Made by a program: the position numbers and the translations under genes. Under the pieces are notes generated by a model that saw nothing but the letters and a program-made list of their open reading frames with translations, was not told the origin of the DNA and ran no database searches. A stretch of 64,000 nucleotides of DNA from QKTW01 sp052161885 (GTDB lineage Bacteria > Bacteroidota > Bacteroidia > Chitinophagales > Chitinophagaceae). Below are positions 25,264 to 34,459 of this stretch, piece by piece; positions within the stretch are counted from its first letter, which is position 1, and every line of letters starts with the position of its first letter. The stretch is from contig CP197396.1 in the NCBI GenBank assembly GCA_052161885.1, positions 3,224,001-3,288,000 on the forward strand, in the 5' to 3' direction.

Positions 25264-26118
25264 ATGCGATGGTCAAAACTCATATCCGTCATTTTGTGTT
25301 TTGTTCCTCTGTTTGCATCCGCGTCAGCCGGCACATACAGAGACTGGGATATTGCACTGAGTGAACGTTTCAGAGTAAAAGAGATCAGCATACCGTATCA
25401 TTCCCTGGACAGTATCCCCGATATATTAGATCAATTCCCCAATCTGGAGATACTGGATCTTGGCAATAACAAGATACGGAACCTCCCCCAATCCCTTTTC
25501 CGGTGCCATAAACTGAAGAAACTTATTTTGCTGAAGAATAAGATAACAGAAATACCTGAGTCTATAGCTCAACTGAAAAACCTGGAATACCTGTCTCTCA
25601 GCTACAACCTGCTTACAGCGCTGCCCGATTCGATCGGCTATCTGCCACACCTGAATACGCTGATCGTTACGGCGAATAAACTAACGACATTTCCGGCCGG
25701 CATCGGCAATCTGAAAGAACTGAACTATCTGAAGGCCAACTTCAACGAACTGAATGCAGTACCCGGATCCATCGGTATGCTGAAAAAACTGGAAATGCTG
25801 GACTTAAGCCAGAATGTACTTATCAGTCTCCCGGAAAGCATCGGTGATTTACAAAGCCTGCGCATTTTTTATGTGGGCAGAAATGAACTTACGGAGATCC
25901 CGGAAACTATAGGCAATTGCAGAAAACTGTATGAAATAGATGTAGTCCGCTCCGGCATCTTACGTATGCCTGCTTCCCTGGCGGATATAAGAAGCCTTGA
26001 ACTGATTTACCTGGACGAACGCACCGTGCTTTTCTACCAGGACCCGATCCTTGCCACACGTCAGAAAGTATATGTAATACAGCCGGAAACATTTCCATAC
26101 CGGGCTGCACAGCTATAA
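25264..26118 (+). CDS. Exported leucine-rich repeat protein
   Basis: A 284-residue protein with a signal peptide (about 1-20, ending ASA) and about eight leucine-rich repeats of 23 residues from 40 to 240, for example NLEILDLGNNKIRNLP, NLEYLSLSYNLLTALP, KLEMLDLSQNVLISLP and LRIFYVGRNELTEIP. The LxxLxLxxNxLxxLP pattern is that of the bacterial repeat class seen in shoc2-like proteins. Such proteins bind other proteins or cell surfaces. There is no T9SS sorting domain, so it probably stays periplasmic. It ends about 65 bases before a terminator shared with the convergent hydrolase gene. Confidence 0.85.
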   Translation: MRWSKLISVILCFVPLFASASAGTYRDWDIALSERFRVKEISIPYHSLDSIPDILDQFPNLEILDLGNNKIRNLPQSLFRCHKLKKLILLKNKITEIPESIAQLKNLEYLSLSYNLLTALPDSIGYLPHLNTLIVTANKLTTFPAGIGNLKELNYLKANFNELNAVPGSIGMLKKLEMLDLSQNVLISLPESIGDLQSLRIFYVGRNELTEIPETIGNCRKLYEIDVVRSGILRMPASLADIRSLELIYLDERTVLFYQDPILATRQKVYVIQPETFPYRAAQL

Positions 26119-26182
26119 TAGCATTCTTCCCCATACAAGCAGGCACAACAATTATTATTTTCAACTATTGATACTAAAAATA

Positions 26183-26216
26183 AAAATCCCGCAGATTATT
26201 AGTCATGCGGGATTTT
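26183..26216. terminator. Bidirectional terminator between convergent genes
   Basis: AAAATCCCGCA and TGCGGGATTTT form an 11-base-pair stem over a 12-base loop, with A-run and T-run on either side so it can work in both directions, for the LRR gene (plus) and the SGNH hydrolase gene (minus). Confidence 0.85.
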
Positions 26217-26239
26217 CTTATTTCGATACGTCTATCCCG

Positions 26240-27757
26240 CTATGGGAATTTTATACCAGACTTGCTGTTGATATCGATGTACGGAATTGTAGCGCTGTAC
26301 GTGCTGTTGATGACACGCAGCATTTCATTTGCAGCGATAGCATAGCCGCGGGGTGTAAGATGCACACCATCCAATGAGAATGCACCACCCTGAACAAACT
26401 GCGCATTAAAGCTTACACCGTTGTAAATAATGCCGGCAGTAATTGTTTTGAGATATGTATTCATATCTACCAGCCCCCAGCCTTTATCTACAGCTTTTGC
26501 AGCAATTACAGCATTAAACTGTGTGGTATAGGAGGTAACATTGCTGATCTCATTTTGCGTAAGCACATAACCATCAGCAAGTGGTTCGCCCACACCATAA
26601 GTTGCAAGCCCTGCAGCAGATGCAGCAGGGATACCAGCGCCTAACAATGAAGCATAAAAAGGAGTATCCAATGTGCCGATAACACTTGCTGCAGGCAGTA
26701 AAACAAGCTCTCCGGCTTTTGCCTGGCGCGCCTGGCCATACAGGTTACCATACAATCCTGCCTGCGCGGCCGGTAAGCCTGCCAGCTGCAATGCCCCTGA
26801 TATCTGTGCAGAAATATTCGTAAGATCTTTATCTTTTATTACCACTGCACTGCTGCCGGAAGTGCTAAAGCTTATCTGGCGCTCCGGGTGTCCGACTGCT
26901 GCAAAAACCTGGTTTAGCTGCGCATATGCAGTATTCAATGCCGGTACCTGTGCGGCAAACGCTGCATTATCTGTAGACAGCGCATTATACGGCACTGTGG
27001 TAAAGAATGGTATGGCTGTTACATCAGGAATGTTGATCAGTATCCCTTTTGCACCGTTTGCAGACAATGCATTCACGATTGAATCATAGCTGAAAGTAAA
27101 GTTTGCAATGGAAGGTATATCATACTGAGGTGTAAGGAGTGCTGTGGTACCTACATTTCCAATACCTCCGCTGGTTGCATAGGCCAGTACATCATTTGAG
27201 CCTACCCACACACTGTAGAAAGTTGCAGGTTTGGTAAGGGCAAAAGACAACGCGGTCTGGTATGGATTGCTTATCAGGCGTGCCAGGTAAGGGTTTCCAT
27301 TAAGCGGATTTCCGTAACCAGGCAACAGGTAATCTACGGCGCGGATGCCTGGTATACCTGTATTATTATACCCTGCTGAAAGGGCTACATTAGCCGAGCT
27401 TCCGGCGGTGTCGCGGACACCCGGGTAAGGTATAGGCGCTACAGAAGTTCCTGTAGAGACCAGTACATATTTTGCACCGGGCCAGCCGGATTCTCCGGGC
27501 AGAAGCGGCTGCACAAAATCACCCGTACCGCCTACCAGCTTAAATTGTGTAGCCAGCATGGAAGGGTAGGAATTTTCCTGACCTGTACGGTATAAAGAAC
27601 CGTCTGCATAGCCTGCCGTAAGCGAGTTTCCTACCGCAACATAAGTCGTGAAGTCTGCCGTACCTTTTGAAGGCATGCCGGTATTACTGTCGAGCTTCGG
27701 CTTGCACGATGCAAGTGAAAGTGCTGCCAATGCTCCTATGATATATATTTTCTTCAT
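26240..27757 (-). CDS. Exported SGNH/GDSL-type hydrolase lipoprotein
   Basis: A 505-residue lipoprotein: MKKIYIIGALAALSLASC with lipobox Cys18. The SGNH hydrolase fold is shown by block I GNSLTAGYADG with the nucleophilic Ser, block III VGSNDVL, and block V DGVHLTPRGYAI with the Asp-x-x-His pair. A large insertion separates blocks III and V. These enzymes are esterases or lipases on lipids, sugars or acyl chains. Its gene lies 21 bases after the FadL-like porin gene on the same strand, a pairing often seen in Bacteroidota, which suggests the hydrolase frees fatty acids that the porin takes up. Substrate is not known. Confidence 0.88.
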   Translation of the reverse strand: MKKIYIIGALAALSLASCKPKLDSNTGMPSKGTADFTTYVAVGNSLTAGYADGSLYRTGQENSYPSMLATQFKLVGGTGDFVQPLLPGESGWPGAKYVLVSTGTSVAPIPYPGVRDTAGSSANVALSAGYNNTGIPGIRAVDYLLPGYGNPLNGNPYLARLISNPYQTALSFALTKPATFYSVWVGSNDVLAYATSGGIGNVGTTALLTPQYDIPSIANFTFSYDSIVNALSANGAKGILINIPDVTAIPFFTTVPYNALSTDNAAFAAQVPALNTAYAQLNQVFAAVGHPERQISFSTSGSSAVVIKDKDLTNISAQISGALQLAGLPAAQAGLYGNLYGQARQAKAGELVLLPAASVIGTLDTPFYASLLGAGIPAASAAGLATYGVGEPLADGYVLTQNEISNVTSYTTQFNAVIAAKAVDKGWGLVDMNTYLKTITAGIIYNGVSFNAQFVQGGAFSLDGVHLTPRGYAIAANEMLRVINSTYSATIPYIDINSKSGIKFP

Positions 27758-27778
27758 GTTGTTTCTTTTTTGCGCTGA

Positions 27779-29017
27779 TTAAAAATCATAAGAAAGTCCG
27801 ATACCCGGAGTAATGGCTTTTGTCTGGTAAGTACCGTAAAAGTTTGCAGGAGCAAATTCAGAATCACGTTTCTGAGATCTTACATACTCCACTGCTGCCA
27901 TAATGGTAAGATTCTTTGCAGGCTTAATTGTAAGGCCACCTGTGAGCACCAGGCGGTTGGCATCCGGCAGTTCAGGAGAGACATAACCGTCGCGAACCGG
28001 TGAAGGATCGTAAGCAACACCGGCCATCAGGTTAAAGCCTTTCACCACACGGTAGTTAGCTCCAAGGCGACATGCGAGTGTGTTTTTGTACAGGCGTGGT
28101 GTTCTTGTATTCTGCAGCAGCGGTGTATTGTTGGAGTAATCAAAACGCAACGTATCATATGCTTTCCAGCCTACAAGGTTGAAGTCAGCAGTAAGTGTAA
28201 GATGTTTGCAGATCCGGTAGCCTACACCTACAGAAAGTACTTCCGGCAACGGAAGTGATGTAGAGAATGTGGTTCCTGCAGGAAATTCACCGCTGAGCGA
28301 TGAAGGCACATTGAATGTAGCATCGCCGCTGGTTACTTTCATTTTCACCTGTGAGCGGTAAGTAACACCAAACTGCAGGTTATCATTGGCTTTAAGATGT
28401 ATGCCAAGGTTATAGCCGGTTCCGTGTGCATTGCCTTTCAGTTCAGCTTGTCCGTCTGCTCCGCTGGCATCCTGTGTAGGTAATGCCTGCTTCAGGTCTA
28501 CTTTACCTATTGCATAGATAAAACCACCGCCTATACTTACGATATCACTGATGCGGTAACTTACTGTTGGTTGAAAAAATATACTCTGCAGGTAAATGGA
28601 CTGATTGATATATCTGCCGGCCCAGTTTTCATCCCACTTCAGGCCACTGCCAAAAGGAGTATACACACCAAGACCCACACCCAGTTTTTTCGACTTTGTA
28701 ACGGCGCCGCCTATATATACATTAAAAGGTGTAAACGTCTGCTGTTTTGATTGTGCAGTTCCGCCGCCCTGCGACACAGGTTTTACATATTCTACATTCG
28801 GAATGATCATCAGGCCGCTGGCATAGGCCTGTATACCTTTCATCTGCGACATGCCTGCAGGATTGTAAAAAATGGTGGAGGCGTCCCACACCCAGGCACA
28901 ACCGCCACCGCCCATGGCCAGTTGCCTCAAACCCTGAAGGTTAAGCTGGTAACCCGCACCCATACTCATCATTGCCGGCAGCAATAATGATGCGGTAATC
29001 AGTAAGCGTTTTTTCAT
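27779..29017 (-). CDS. OmpP1/FadL-family outer membrane transporter
   Basis: A 412-residue outer-membrane protein. A signal peptide (1-21) leads to the FadL-type N-terminal hatch: GYQLNLQGLRQLAMGGGGCAW, then IFYNPAGMSQMKG, the conserved NPA motif of the family. The rest is alternating polar/apolar strands of a 14-stranded barrel, ending YDF. FadL homologues carry long-chain fatty acids or other hydrophobic molecules across the outer membrane. It is first in a two-gene unit with the SGNH hydrolase. Substrate is inferred from family only. Confidence 0.88.
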   Translation of the reverse strand: MKKRLLITASLLLPAMMSMGAGYQLNLQGLRQLAMGGGGCAWVWDASTIFYNPAGMSQMKGIQAYASGLMIIPNVEYVKPVSQGGGTAQSKQQTFTPFNVYIGGAVTKSKKLGVGLGVYTPFGSGLKWDENWAGRYINQSIYLQSIFFQPTVSYRISDIVSIGGGFIYAIGKVDLKQALPTQDASGADGQAELKGNAHGTGYNLGIHLKANDNLQFGVTYRSQVKMKVTSGDATFNVPSSLSGEFPAGTTFSTSLPLPEVLSVGVGYRICKHLTLTADFNLVGWKAYDTLRFDYSNNTPLLQNTRTPRLYKNTLACRLGANYRVVKGFNLMAGVAYDPSPVRDGYVSPELPDANRLVLTGGLTIKPAKNLTIMAAVEYVRSQKRDSEFAPANFYGTYQTKAITPGIGLSYDF

Positions 29018-29176
29018 AAGGACATTTTTTAATTGAGCAATAAAATGGGTAGCAATAACTTAAAACTTCCAAAAGATAAGAATAATATATGTAACATGCA
29101 ACACATTATACATATTGTTGTACGCTCCGTCTTTTACCCGGGATAAGCAGTCTTTCATACACAAAAACACAATCAC

Positions 29177-30685
29177 TCAATTATCATACCCGGCACCTTT
29201 ATCATGCAGCGTTACTGAACTGTCCGGCAAGAGGGAATAACTATTTCCCGTCACTTTACTGAGCAATATGCGGAACATATTTACATTAGAAACACTGTCG
29301 TATAAAGTATTGTAGTCATGGTCAGGAAAATAGACGGCGTTCATGTTCCTGAATTTTGCCTGCGGATCATTGCTCTTCGTTTTTCCTCTGAAGCCATGAT
29401 CACCCATAATCACAATGACAGCATGGCCGGATTCCTTTGCGAGAATAGCAGTTACCACATCGCGGATATCTTTATTGGCCCGCTGTACGTTGTACCAGTA
29501 ATACTGTGGGTTTACTGCAACGGAGGCCGCTATTGCACTGTCTGCACGTAACCTTTCCCCGGCGGCATTATAATAAAACGGGCTGTGCGGCACTGCAAAA
29601 TGTGCATACACAAAACGCGGATGAACAAGTGGCGAATCCACAATTCGCTGCACGCGGGAAACTATGCCGTTATTGTAATCGTCAAACTTAAAATAAGTGG
29701 CGGCTGTCTCTTTTTCATTTGTTGCAGCAGAACGAAAGAACTGCATATAATCGTGCATGAAACGGTCGTACAGTGTGTTGGCTGTTATGAGCCTGCTTTT
29801 TACTGTAAGAAATCCATCATTTATTATTGGCTGCCGGCCGGCAATTTCAAAAAATGTATAGTTGTAAAAATCGTACCCGGCATGCTGCAAGGTTTGTACT
29901 GCCTGGTTGTTTCGTATCCAGCCGGCGCACACATTGTAATCACGCAGATCCACTGAGCGTGGTTTTTTTATTTTTTCCAGGTAAGACATCTGCAGCACCG
30001 AGGCCATAGAGAAGTACGTGTAGTTATAGTTTGACCGGCTGTGATGCTGGATGGAAAAGCCTTTCTGTACAAGGAACGAATCTATATCACTGTTATCAAA
30101 ACCAAGATCATGCTGCAAAGAATAGCTCGAAGCATATTCGTCAAACAGGAGAAAATATACGTTCCAGTTTTTCGCGTTTGAGACATGAAGCTTTTCAGGC
30201 AATACCCGCGACATTGAGTGATCTGTCCCCGATTTTGATATAATGATACCGGCATCTATACCGAGATAAATAAGAAACAGCACATTCAGCAACAGTATGA
30301 TACGTTTCTGCGTTGATATCTGCAGCCTTGTGAACAGGAAATAAAGCAATGCTGCAGCTCCCATTACCGTTACAAAAAGCACGGGTATACGGGCAAAAAA
30401 AGCATGCGGAAAGAAGACTTTTACTTGCAGCAGCATGTCGCCCCAGTATAGCACTATGATCATTAACAGGAAGCAAAGTATTCCGGTTTTTATTGAGCTC
30501 CTGGTAAAGAGTTGTACAACCAGAAAAAGTACAGCTGTAACGGCTAAGTAACTGCAGGCAATAATCAACAGGTCTGTAACAGGTACAAAGCCATAATAAA
30601 ACTGGTATGCATGCAGCACAAAAAATACAGGCAGCAAAAACAGGAAAAACGGTCTTACCCTGATTAATGTCCGGGATAATGTCAT
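29177..30685 (-). CDS. Membrane-anchored sulfatase-like hydrolase (alkaline phosphatase superfamily)
   Basis: A 502-residue protein with four to five N-terminal membrane helices (about 7-150: PFFLFLLPVFFVLHAYQF and more) followed by a periplasmic sulfatase-like domain. Its motifs are LLFDEYASSYSLQHDLG with a metal-ligand Asp, SNYNYTYFSMASVLQMSYL near the nucleophile position, FAVPHSPFYYN and VIVIMGDHGFRG with metal-binding Asp-His. The layout matches phosphoethanolamine or phosphoglycerol transferase-like proteins, so it may modify lipids or glycans at the inner membrane; the substrate is unknown. The ATG at 30685 gives MTLSRTLIRVRPF; another ATG seven codons upstream is possible. Its promoter region is divergent from the NTF2-like gene. 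Confidence 0.8.
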   Translation of the reverse strand: MTLSRTLIRVRPFFLFLLPVFFVLHAYQFYYGFVPVTDLLIIACSYLAVTAVLFLVVQLFTRSSIKTGILCFLLMIIVLYWGDMLLQVKVFFPHAFFARIPVLFVTVMGAAALLYFLFTRLQISTQKRIILLLNVLFLIYLGIDAGIIISKSGTDHSMSRVLPEKLHVSNAKNWNVYFLLFDEYASSYSLQHDLGFDNSDIDSFLVQKGFSIQHHSRSNYNYTYFSMASVLQMSYLEKIKKPRSVDLRDYNVCAGWIRNNQAVQTLQHAGYDFYNYTFFEIAGRQPIINDGFLTVKSRLITANTLYDRFMHDYMQFFRSAATNEKETAATYFKFDDYNNGIVSRVQRIVDSPLVHPRFVYAHFAVPHSPFYYNAAGERLRADSAIAASVAVNPQYYWYNVQRANKDIRDVVTAILAKESGHAVIVIMGDHGFRGKTKSNDPQAKFRNMNAVYFPDHDYNTLYDSVSNVNMFRILLSKVTGNSYSLLPDSSVTLHDKGAGYDN

Positions 30686-30723
30686 GCTGTAAAAATAGCA
30701 AACCATGCATTGATTAAACTTTT

Positions 30724-30731
30724 TAGATTTG
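30724..30731 (+). promoter_or_regulatory. Putative -7 promoter element (TAGATTTG)
   Basis: TAGATTTG fits TAnnTTTG and lies 21 bases before the ATG at 30753, which gives a very short leader and supports that ATG over an upstream TTG at 30729 that lies inside the element. Confidence 0.5.
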
Positions 30732-30752
30732 AGTTGTTTAAATTATTCCCAC

Positions 30753-31175
30753 ATGAAATACTTATTTACATTTTTACTGGCTTGCTCCTCCCTTATACTC
30801 CATGCCCAAAACAAGGATGTAGCCGAAATAAAGCATTTGCTGGCGCTCCAGGTTACCGAATGGAACAAGGGCAATATTGAAGGTTATATGAAAGGTTATT
30901 GGGAAAATGACAGCCTGCTCTTCATCGGCAGTAAAGGTCCGCGCTACGGCTATAAAGAAACGCTTGAAAAATATAAACAGGCTTATCCGGATGCCGACCA
31001 TATGGGCGCACTTACGTCGGTAATAAAAAGCATACAGCGCTTATCTCCGGAGTATTATTTCATTGTAGGGAACTGGGCGCTAAAACGCAATGCAGGCGAC
31101 GTCTCCGGCAGCTATACATTGTTACTGCGCAAAGTAAAAGGTCATTGGGTAATTGTGTGCGACCATAGTTCTTAG
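30753..31175 (+). CDS. Exported NTF2-like (DUF4440-type) protein
   Basis: A 140-residue protein starting MKYLFTFLLACSSLILHAQN, a clear signal peptide, followed by an NTF2-like domain: VAEIKHLLALQVTEWNKGNIEGYMKGYWENDSLLFIGSKG, then YGYKETLEKYKQAYP and GNWALKRNAGDVSGSYTLLLRKVKGHWVIVCDHSS. DUF4440 proteins have a cone-shaped fold that binds small molecules or acts as an isomerase; most lack a known substrate. The start is chosen as the ATG after the promoter element. It is likely periplasmic. It is divergent from the sulfatase-like gene and convergent with hpt. Confidence 0.82.
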   Translation: MKYLFTFLLACSSLILHAQNKDVAEIKHLLALQVTEWNKGNIEGYMKGYWENDSLLFIGSKGPRYGYKETLEKYKQAYPDADHMGALTSVIKSIQRLSPEYYFIVGNWALKRNAGDVSGSYTLLLRKVKGHWVIVCDHSS

Positions 31176-31250
31176 GGAATGGTGAATGATCAATAATGAT
31201 GCTTGTAGTGCGTGAAAGGTGAAAAGCCGGATATGAAACATAGACTAAAT

Positions 31251-31301
31251 GCAAAGAGCGCTAAGAAGATAAACCCTTTGCGAAACCTTAGCGCTCTTTG
31301 C
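31251..31301. repeat. GCAAAG-type inverted repeat element
   Basis: GCAAAGAGCGCTAAG (31251-31265) and CTTAGCGCTCTTTGC (31287-31301) form a perfect 15-base-pair stem with a 21-base loop that holds a further CCTTTGCG. It lies between the convergent NTF2-like and hpt genes, with no T-run after it, so it is not an ordinary terminator. It is related in wording to the elements at about 17800, 49415 and 51357. Confidence 0.8.
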
Positions 31302-31314
31302 GGTAAATACAATT

Positions 31315-31848
31315 TTATACAAGCTGGTACAACTCTGGTAAGTTGCGCCCGTGGCCATCATAATCCAGGCCATAACCTACCACAAATTTATTAGGTATCT
31401 CAAAACCTATATAATCGGCTTTCACATCATACTTCAGCGCTTCCGGCTTGGTGAGGAATGTAGCGATCTTTAAAGATGCCGGCTGGCGGTGCATCAGGTC
31501 CGGTATAAAGGAACTGAGGGTTTTGCCCGTGTCAATAATGTCTTCCAGTATGATAATATGACGTTCATACAGATCTTCTTCCAGCCCTATTGCGGTGATC
31601 ACATTGCCTGTAGAGCTGGTGCCTTTATAGGATGCCAGTTTTATAAAAGATATTTCTGCCGGAATACTGATGCTGCGAAAAAGGTCTGCTGCAAATATGA
31701 AAGAGCCATTCAGTATAGCGAGGAACAATGGGTTCTTATCTCCGTAATCTTCATCAATCTGCCTGCCCAGTTCAGCAATACGCCGCTGTATCGCTTCCCT
31801 GTCTATGTATGGTTGAAATGTTTTGTCGTGTACCTGTACGTTTGACAT
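31315..31848 (-). CDS. hpt: Hypoxanthine phosphoribosyltransferase
   Basis: A 177-residue purine salvage enzyme. The PRPP-binding signature is IILEDIIDTGKTLSS, and other family motifs are PLFLAILNGSFIFAADLFR, SYKGTSSTGN and YIGFEIPNKFVVGYGLDYDG. It converts hypoxanthine or guanine plus PRPP to IMP or GMP in the cytoplasm. Length is normal for bacterial enzymes. It is alone, convergent with the NTF2-like gene and 56 bases from the upstream LysM gene, which ends with a terminator. Confidence 0.95.
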   Translation of the reverse strand: MSNVQVHDKTFQPYIDREAIQRRIAELGRQIDEDYGDKNPLFLAILNGSFIFAADLFRSISIPAEISFIKLASYKGTSSTGNVITAIGLEEDLYERHIIILEDIIDTGKTLSSFIPDLMHRQPASLKIATFLTKPEALKYDVKADYIGFEIPNKFVVGYGLDYDGHGRNLPELYQLV

Positions 31849-31861
31849 ATAAATATTATTA

Positions 31862-31895
31862 CAAAAAAAGCTGCCGGGATTTTAAATCCGGCAGC
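31862..31895 (-). terminator. Intrinsic terminator after the LysM glucosaminidase gene
   Basis: GCTGCCGG and CCGGCAGC pair over a 10-base loop, followed on the minus strand by TTTTTTTG. It lies 10 bases after the stop of the LysM protein gene and separates it from hpt. Confidence 0.88.
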
Positions 31896-31904
31896 GTCCA
31901 AAAA

Positions 31905-33776
31905 TTAAGGTTTTACACGCAGCTTTTGCCCCGTTTTAATATTCTCAAAATTAAGATGGTTCCAGTCCATCAGCTGTTTCATGCTGACGCCATTGCGTTT
32001 TGCAATGCTGAAGGCTGTATCTCCTTTCTGTACGGTATAAAATTTATCATCACCTGCGGCAGATGCCTCCGGCGTTACAGGTACCTGGGCAGTTGTTACC
32101 AGAGCTGGTTTGGTATCTACCGGCACTTGCGATGCAGATGTCATTTTTGTTTTGTTGCCCTGCGCATATACTACTTTATCAAGCTTTGCCTTGAGGCGCT
32201 CCAGATCATCCTGTGGTTCTGCTGCAGGTGCAGCTGTTTCAGCTTCCTTTTCGGCACTGGCAGCTGCAACGGGCGCAGGAGCTGCCGGGGCTGTCACCTG
32301 TTCCTTAACCGGAACTGGTGTGACTTTTGATTCGGTAACAGGCGCTGTTGCCGGGGTTTCCTTTTGTGGTACAACTGCAGGCTCATTATTATCTCCACGT
32401 TCTATATAACGCGGATTATTACGCACCACCGTTTCTTCAACTGCTTTTTCATTGGCAATATTAAAAGGCTGATCTGCTACCGGCTCTGTACGACGCACAG
32501 GTGGCGGAGGCGTAACCATACGTTGTACAGCAGGCACAGACGCCGCTGCAACACGCGGTGCAGGAGTTGGAGCGGGCTGAACTTTTTCTTCTGCCACTAT
32601 TTTTTTCTGCGGAGCAGCGGACTCATCTGCCACTACATCCTGAGAAGCCACCGGTGCGGGTACTACGGCAGCCGGCTGTTGCTGTGTTTTCTTTTTATAA
32701 ATATAGACGGTTTCATCGTTCTTCTCCTGTGATACAGGAGTATTGATAGTTGTGCCTGCGGCTATTTCAGGCTTTGCTGATCCGGGTTCCTGGAGTTGAA
32801 GCACAGTGCCCATTGCAGGTGTTTCGTCGGTACCCAGCTGATTGTAAGTACGCAGTTGTTTCAGCTGCATACCTTCTGCCTGTGCAACCTGCAGCAGTGT
32901 TTCACCTGGCTGCATGATGTGACTGCTATGTGCACCTTTTGTGTTTTTCTTTTCAAGATACACGAACATATCTGCTTCGAGCGGTGCATCGGGAAGATCA
33001 TTTATTTCCAGCAAACGTGCATAGCGCATTTTATACCTGATAGCAGCTTCCAGCAGCATATCACCTTTGTGCGCATAAAAAGCTCTCAGACCATTCACGG
33101 TTGTCACCCCGCTATTGCCGGATGAAGCATCCGGAGCATCATGACCGTTGGCTGACTGAGATGCCGCATCCGTTGTTTCCGCCGGTCTGTATACCCGCTG
33201 CTGCGGCACTACTGCTACAGCTACCGGTTGCGCTGCTGCGCCCTCATTCATGGCTATATAGGTATAGTCCTGCAGATGAAAATCTTCTATGATCTTGATC
33301 AGCTGCTGCGCATAGCGCGGATTGGTGGCATAACCACAACGCTTCAGGCCATAAGCCCAGCCACTGTAATCTGTTGCCTGCAACTGGAAGAGAGCAGCGT
33401 AACGGGTACCGCTTCTCAGGTAATCAGAATGGTCTTTATAAGAATCCATTGCACAATTGTATTTACGGAAACACTCATTAGGCGCATCATCCGTATGTGC
33501 AAAGGTTTCGCCTCTCCATTCTTTTTTGCATTTGATGCCAAAATGGTTGTTGGCTTTGGTCATGAGCTCACTGCAGCCGGCGCTTGTCTCCAGTATGCCC
33601 TGGCCGAGTGTAATGGCAGCAGGCACGCCGCTCCGTTGCTGCTCTGCTACAGCAAGTGCTTTATGCTGTTCTATGTAGCGGTTGCATTTTGCTATATAGT
33701 TTTCCTGCGACTGAGCCGTAGCTCCGTAGCAGAAGCAAAAAAATAACATGATGTGTACCAACATCCACTTCTTCAT
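31905..33776 (-). CDS. Glucosaminidase-domain protein with LysM repeats
   Basis: A 623-residue exported protein. A signal peptide (1-22) leads to a GH73-type N-acetylglucosaminidase domain (about 27-175) with Glu63 in LGQGILETSAGCSELM as the catalytic candidate, NHFGIKC and AYGLKRCGYATNPRYAQQLI. A LysM-like unit follows near 225-275, a second near 285-325, then a long Pro/Ala/Val/Glu-rich linker (about 340-570), and a clear LysM at the C-terminus (YTVQKGDTAFSIAKRNG ... GQKLRVKP). It binds peptidoglycan and cleaves the glycan backbone, probably for cell separation or wall turnover. No T9SS tail. Confidence 0.9.
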   Translation of the reverse strand: MKKWMLVHIMLFFCFCYGATAQSQENYIAKCNRYIEQHKALAVAEQQRSGVPAAITLGQGILETSAGCSELMTKANNHFGIKCKKEWRGETFAHTDDAPNECFRKYNCAMDSYKDHSDYLRSGTRYAALFQLQATDYSGWAYGLKRCGYATNPRYAQQLIKIIEDFHLQDYTYIAMNEGAAAQPVAVAVVPQQRVYRPAETTDAASQSANGHDAPDASSGNSGVTTVNGLRAFYAHKGDMLLEAAIRYKMRYARLLEINDLPDAPLEADMFVYLEKKNTKGAHSSHIMQPGETLLQVAQAEGMQLKQLRTYNQLGTDETPAMGTVLQLQEPGSAKPEIAAGTTINTPVSQEKNDETVYIYKKKTQQQPAAVVPAPVASQDVVADESAAPQKKIVAEEKVQPAPTPAPRVAAASVPAVQRMVTPPPPVRRTEPVADQPFNIANEKAVEETVVRNNPRYIERGDNNEPAVVPQKETPATAPVTESKVTPVPVKEQVTAPAAPAPVAAASAEKEAETAAPAAEPQDDLERLKAKLDKVVYAQGNKTKMTSASQVPVDTKPALVTTAQVPVTPEASAAGDDKFYTVQKGDTAFSIAKRNGVSMKQLMDWNHLNFENIKTGQKLRVKP

Positions 33777-33798
33777 GATCTGTAATTTTTCTTATGTT

Positions 33799-34455
33799 TT
33801 AAACGGCTGCTATTTTCCTGATAATCATAATGCCATCGCGCAACGGCAGTAATACCTGTTCTACACGGGGGTCATTATTTACTTTTTCATTAAATGCATG
33901 TATTGCCTTTGCAGCTTTTCCCTGTTCATCTTCGGGAAGCACTACTTCTCCTTCAAAAAGCACATTGTCTGCGAGTATGATTCCACCTATCGGAACTTTG
34001 TCAAAAACAAGGTCGTAATAAAGACTGTAGTTTCTCTTGTCGGCATCAATAAATACGAGGTCAAAGCTTTCATCCAGCTCGGGGATAATTTCTGCAGCTT
34101 TGCCGTAATGGCGGGTTATTTTCTGTTCTACCCATGCCTCGCGGAAATATTTGCGGGTCATCGGCTCCAGTTCTTCGTTAATATCTATAGTATGCAATAC
34201 GCCATCATCAGCAAGCCCCTGTGCAAGACATATAGCGGAGTAGCCTGTATAAGTGCCCAGCTCCAGTATTCTCCTGGGTTTCACCATATGACTGATCATC
34301 TGCAGCAACGCACCCTGTAAATGACCGGAGAGCATCCGTGGCTGCGGCACTTTTTCGTGAGTTTCCCGGTTTAATGCCAGCAACACCGGTGTTTCCGGCG
34401 TTGTATGCTTTTCGGCATAATCGTTCAACGCTGCTGAGATCAGTAGTTTTGTCAT
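33799..34455 (-). CDS. Class I SAM-dependent O-methyltransferase (caffeoyl-CoA type)
   Basis: A 218-residue methyltransferase of the caffeoyl-CoA/catechol O-methyltransferase kind. Motif I is ILELGTYTGYSAICLAQGL, with LHTIDINEELEPM after it; FDLVFIDADKRNYSLYYDLVFDKVPIGGIILADNVLF carries the metal-binding aspartates (DADK and ADN) of this divalent-cation-dependent family. The usual substrate is an ortho-dihydroxy aromatic. The true substrate is unknown. It lies 4 bases after the LOG gene and 22 bases before the LysM gene, so these three are probably one transcript. Confidence 0.88.
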   Translation of the reverse strand: MTKLLISAALNDYAEKHTTPETPVLLALNRETHEKVPQPRMLSGHLQGALLQMISHMVKPRRILELGTYTGYSAICLAQGLADDGVLHTIDINEELEPMTRKYFREAWVEQKITRHYGKAAEIIPELDESFDLVFIDADKRNYSLYYDLVFDKVPIGGIILADNVLFEGEVVLPEDEQGKAAKAIHAFNEKVNNDPRVEQVLLPLRDGIMIIRKIAAV

Positions 34456-34459
34456 ATGC

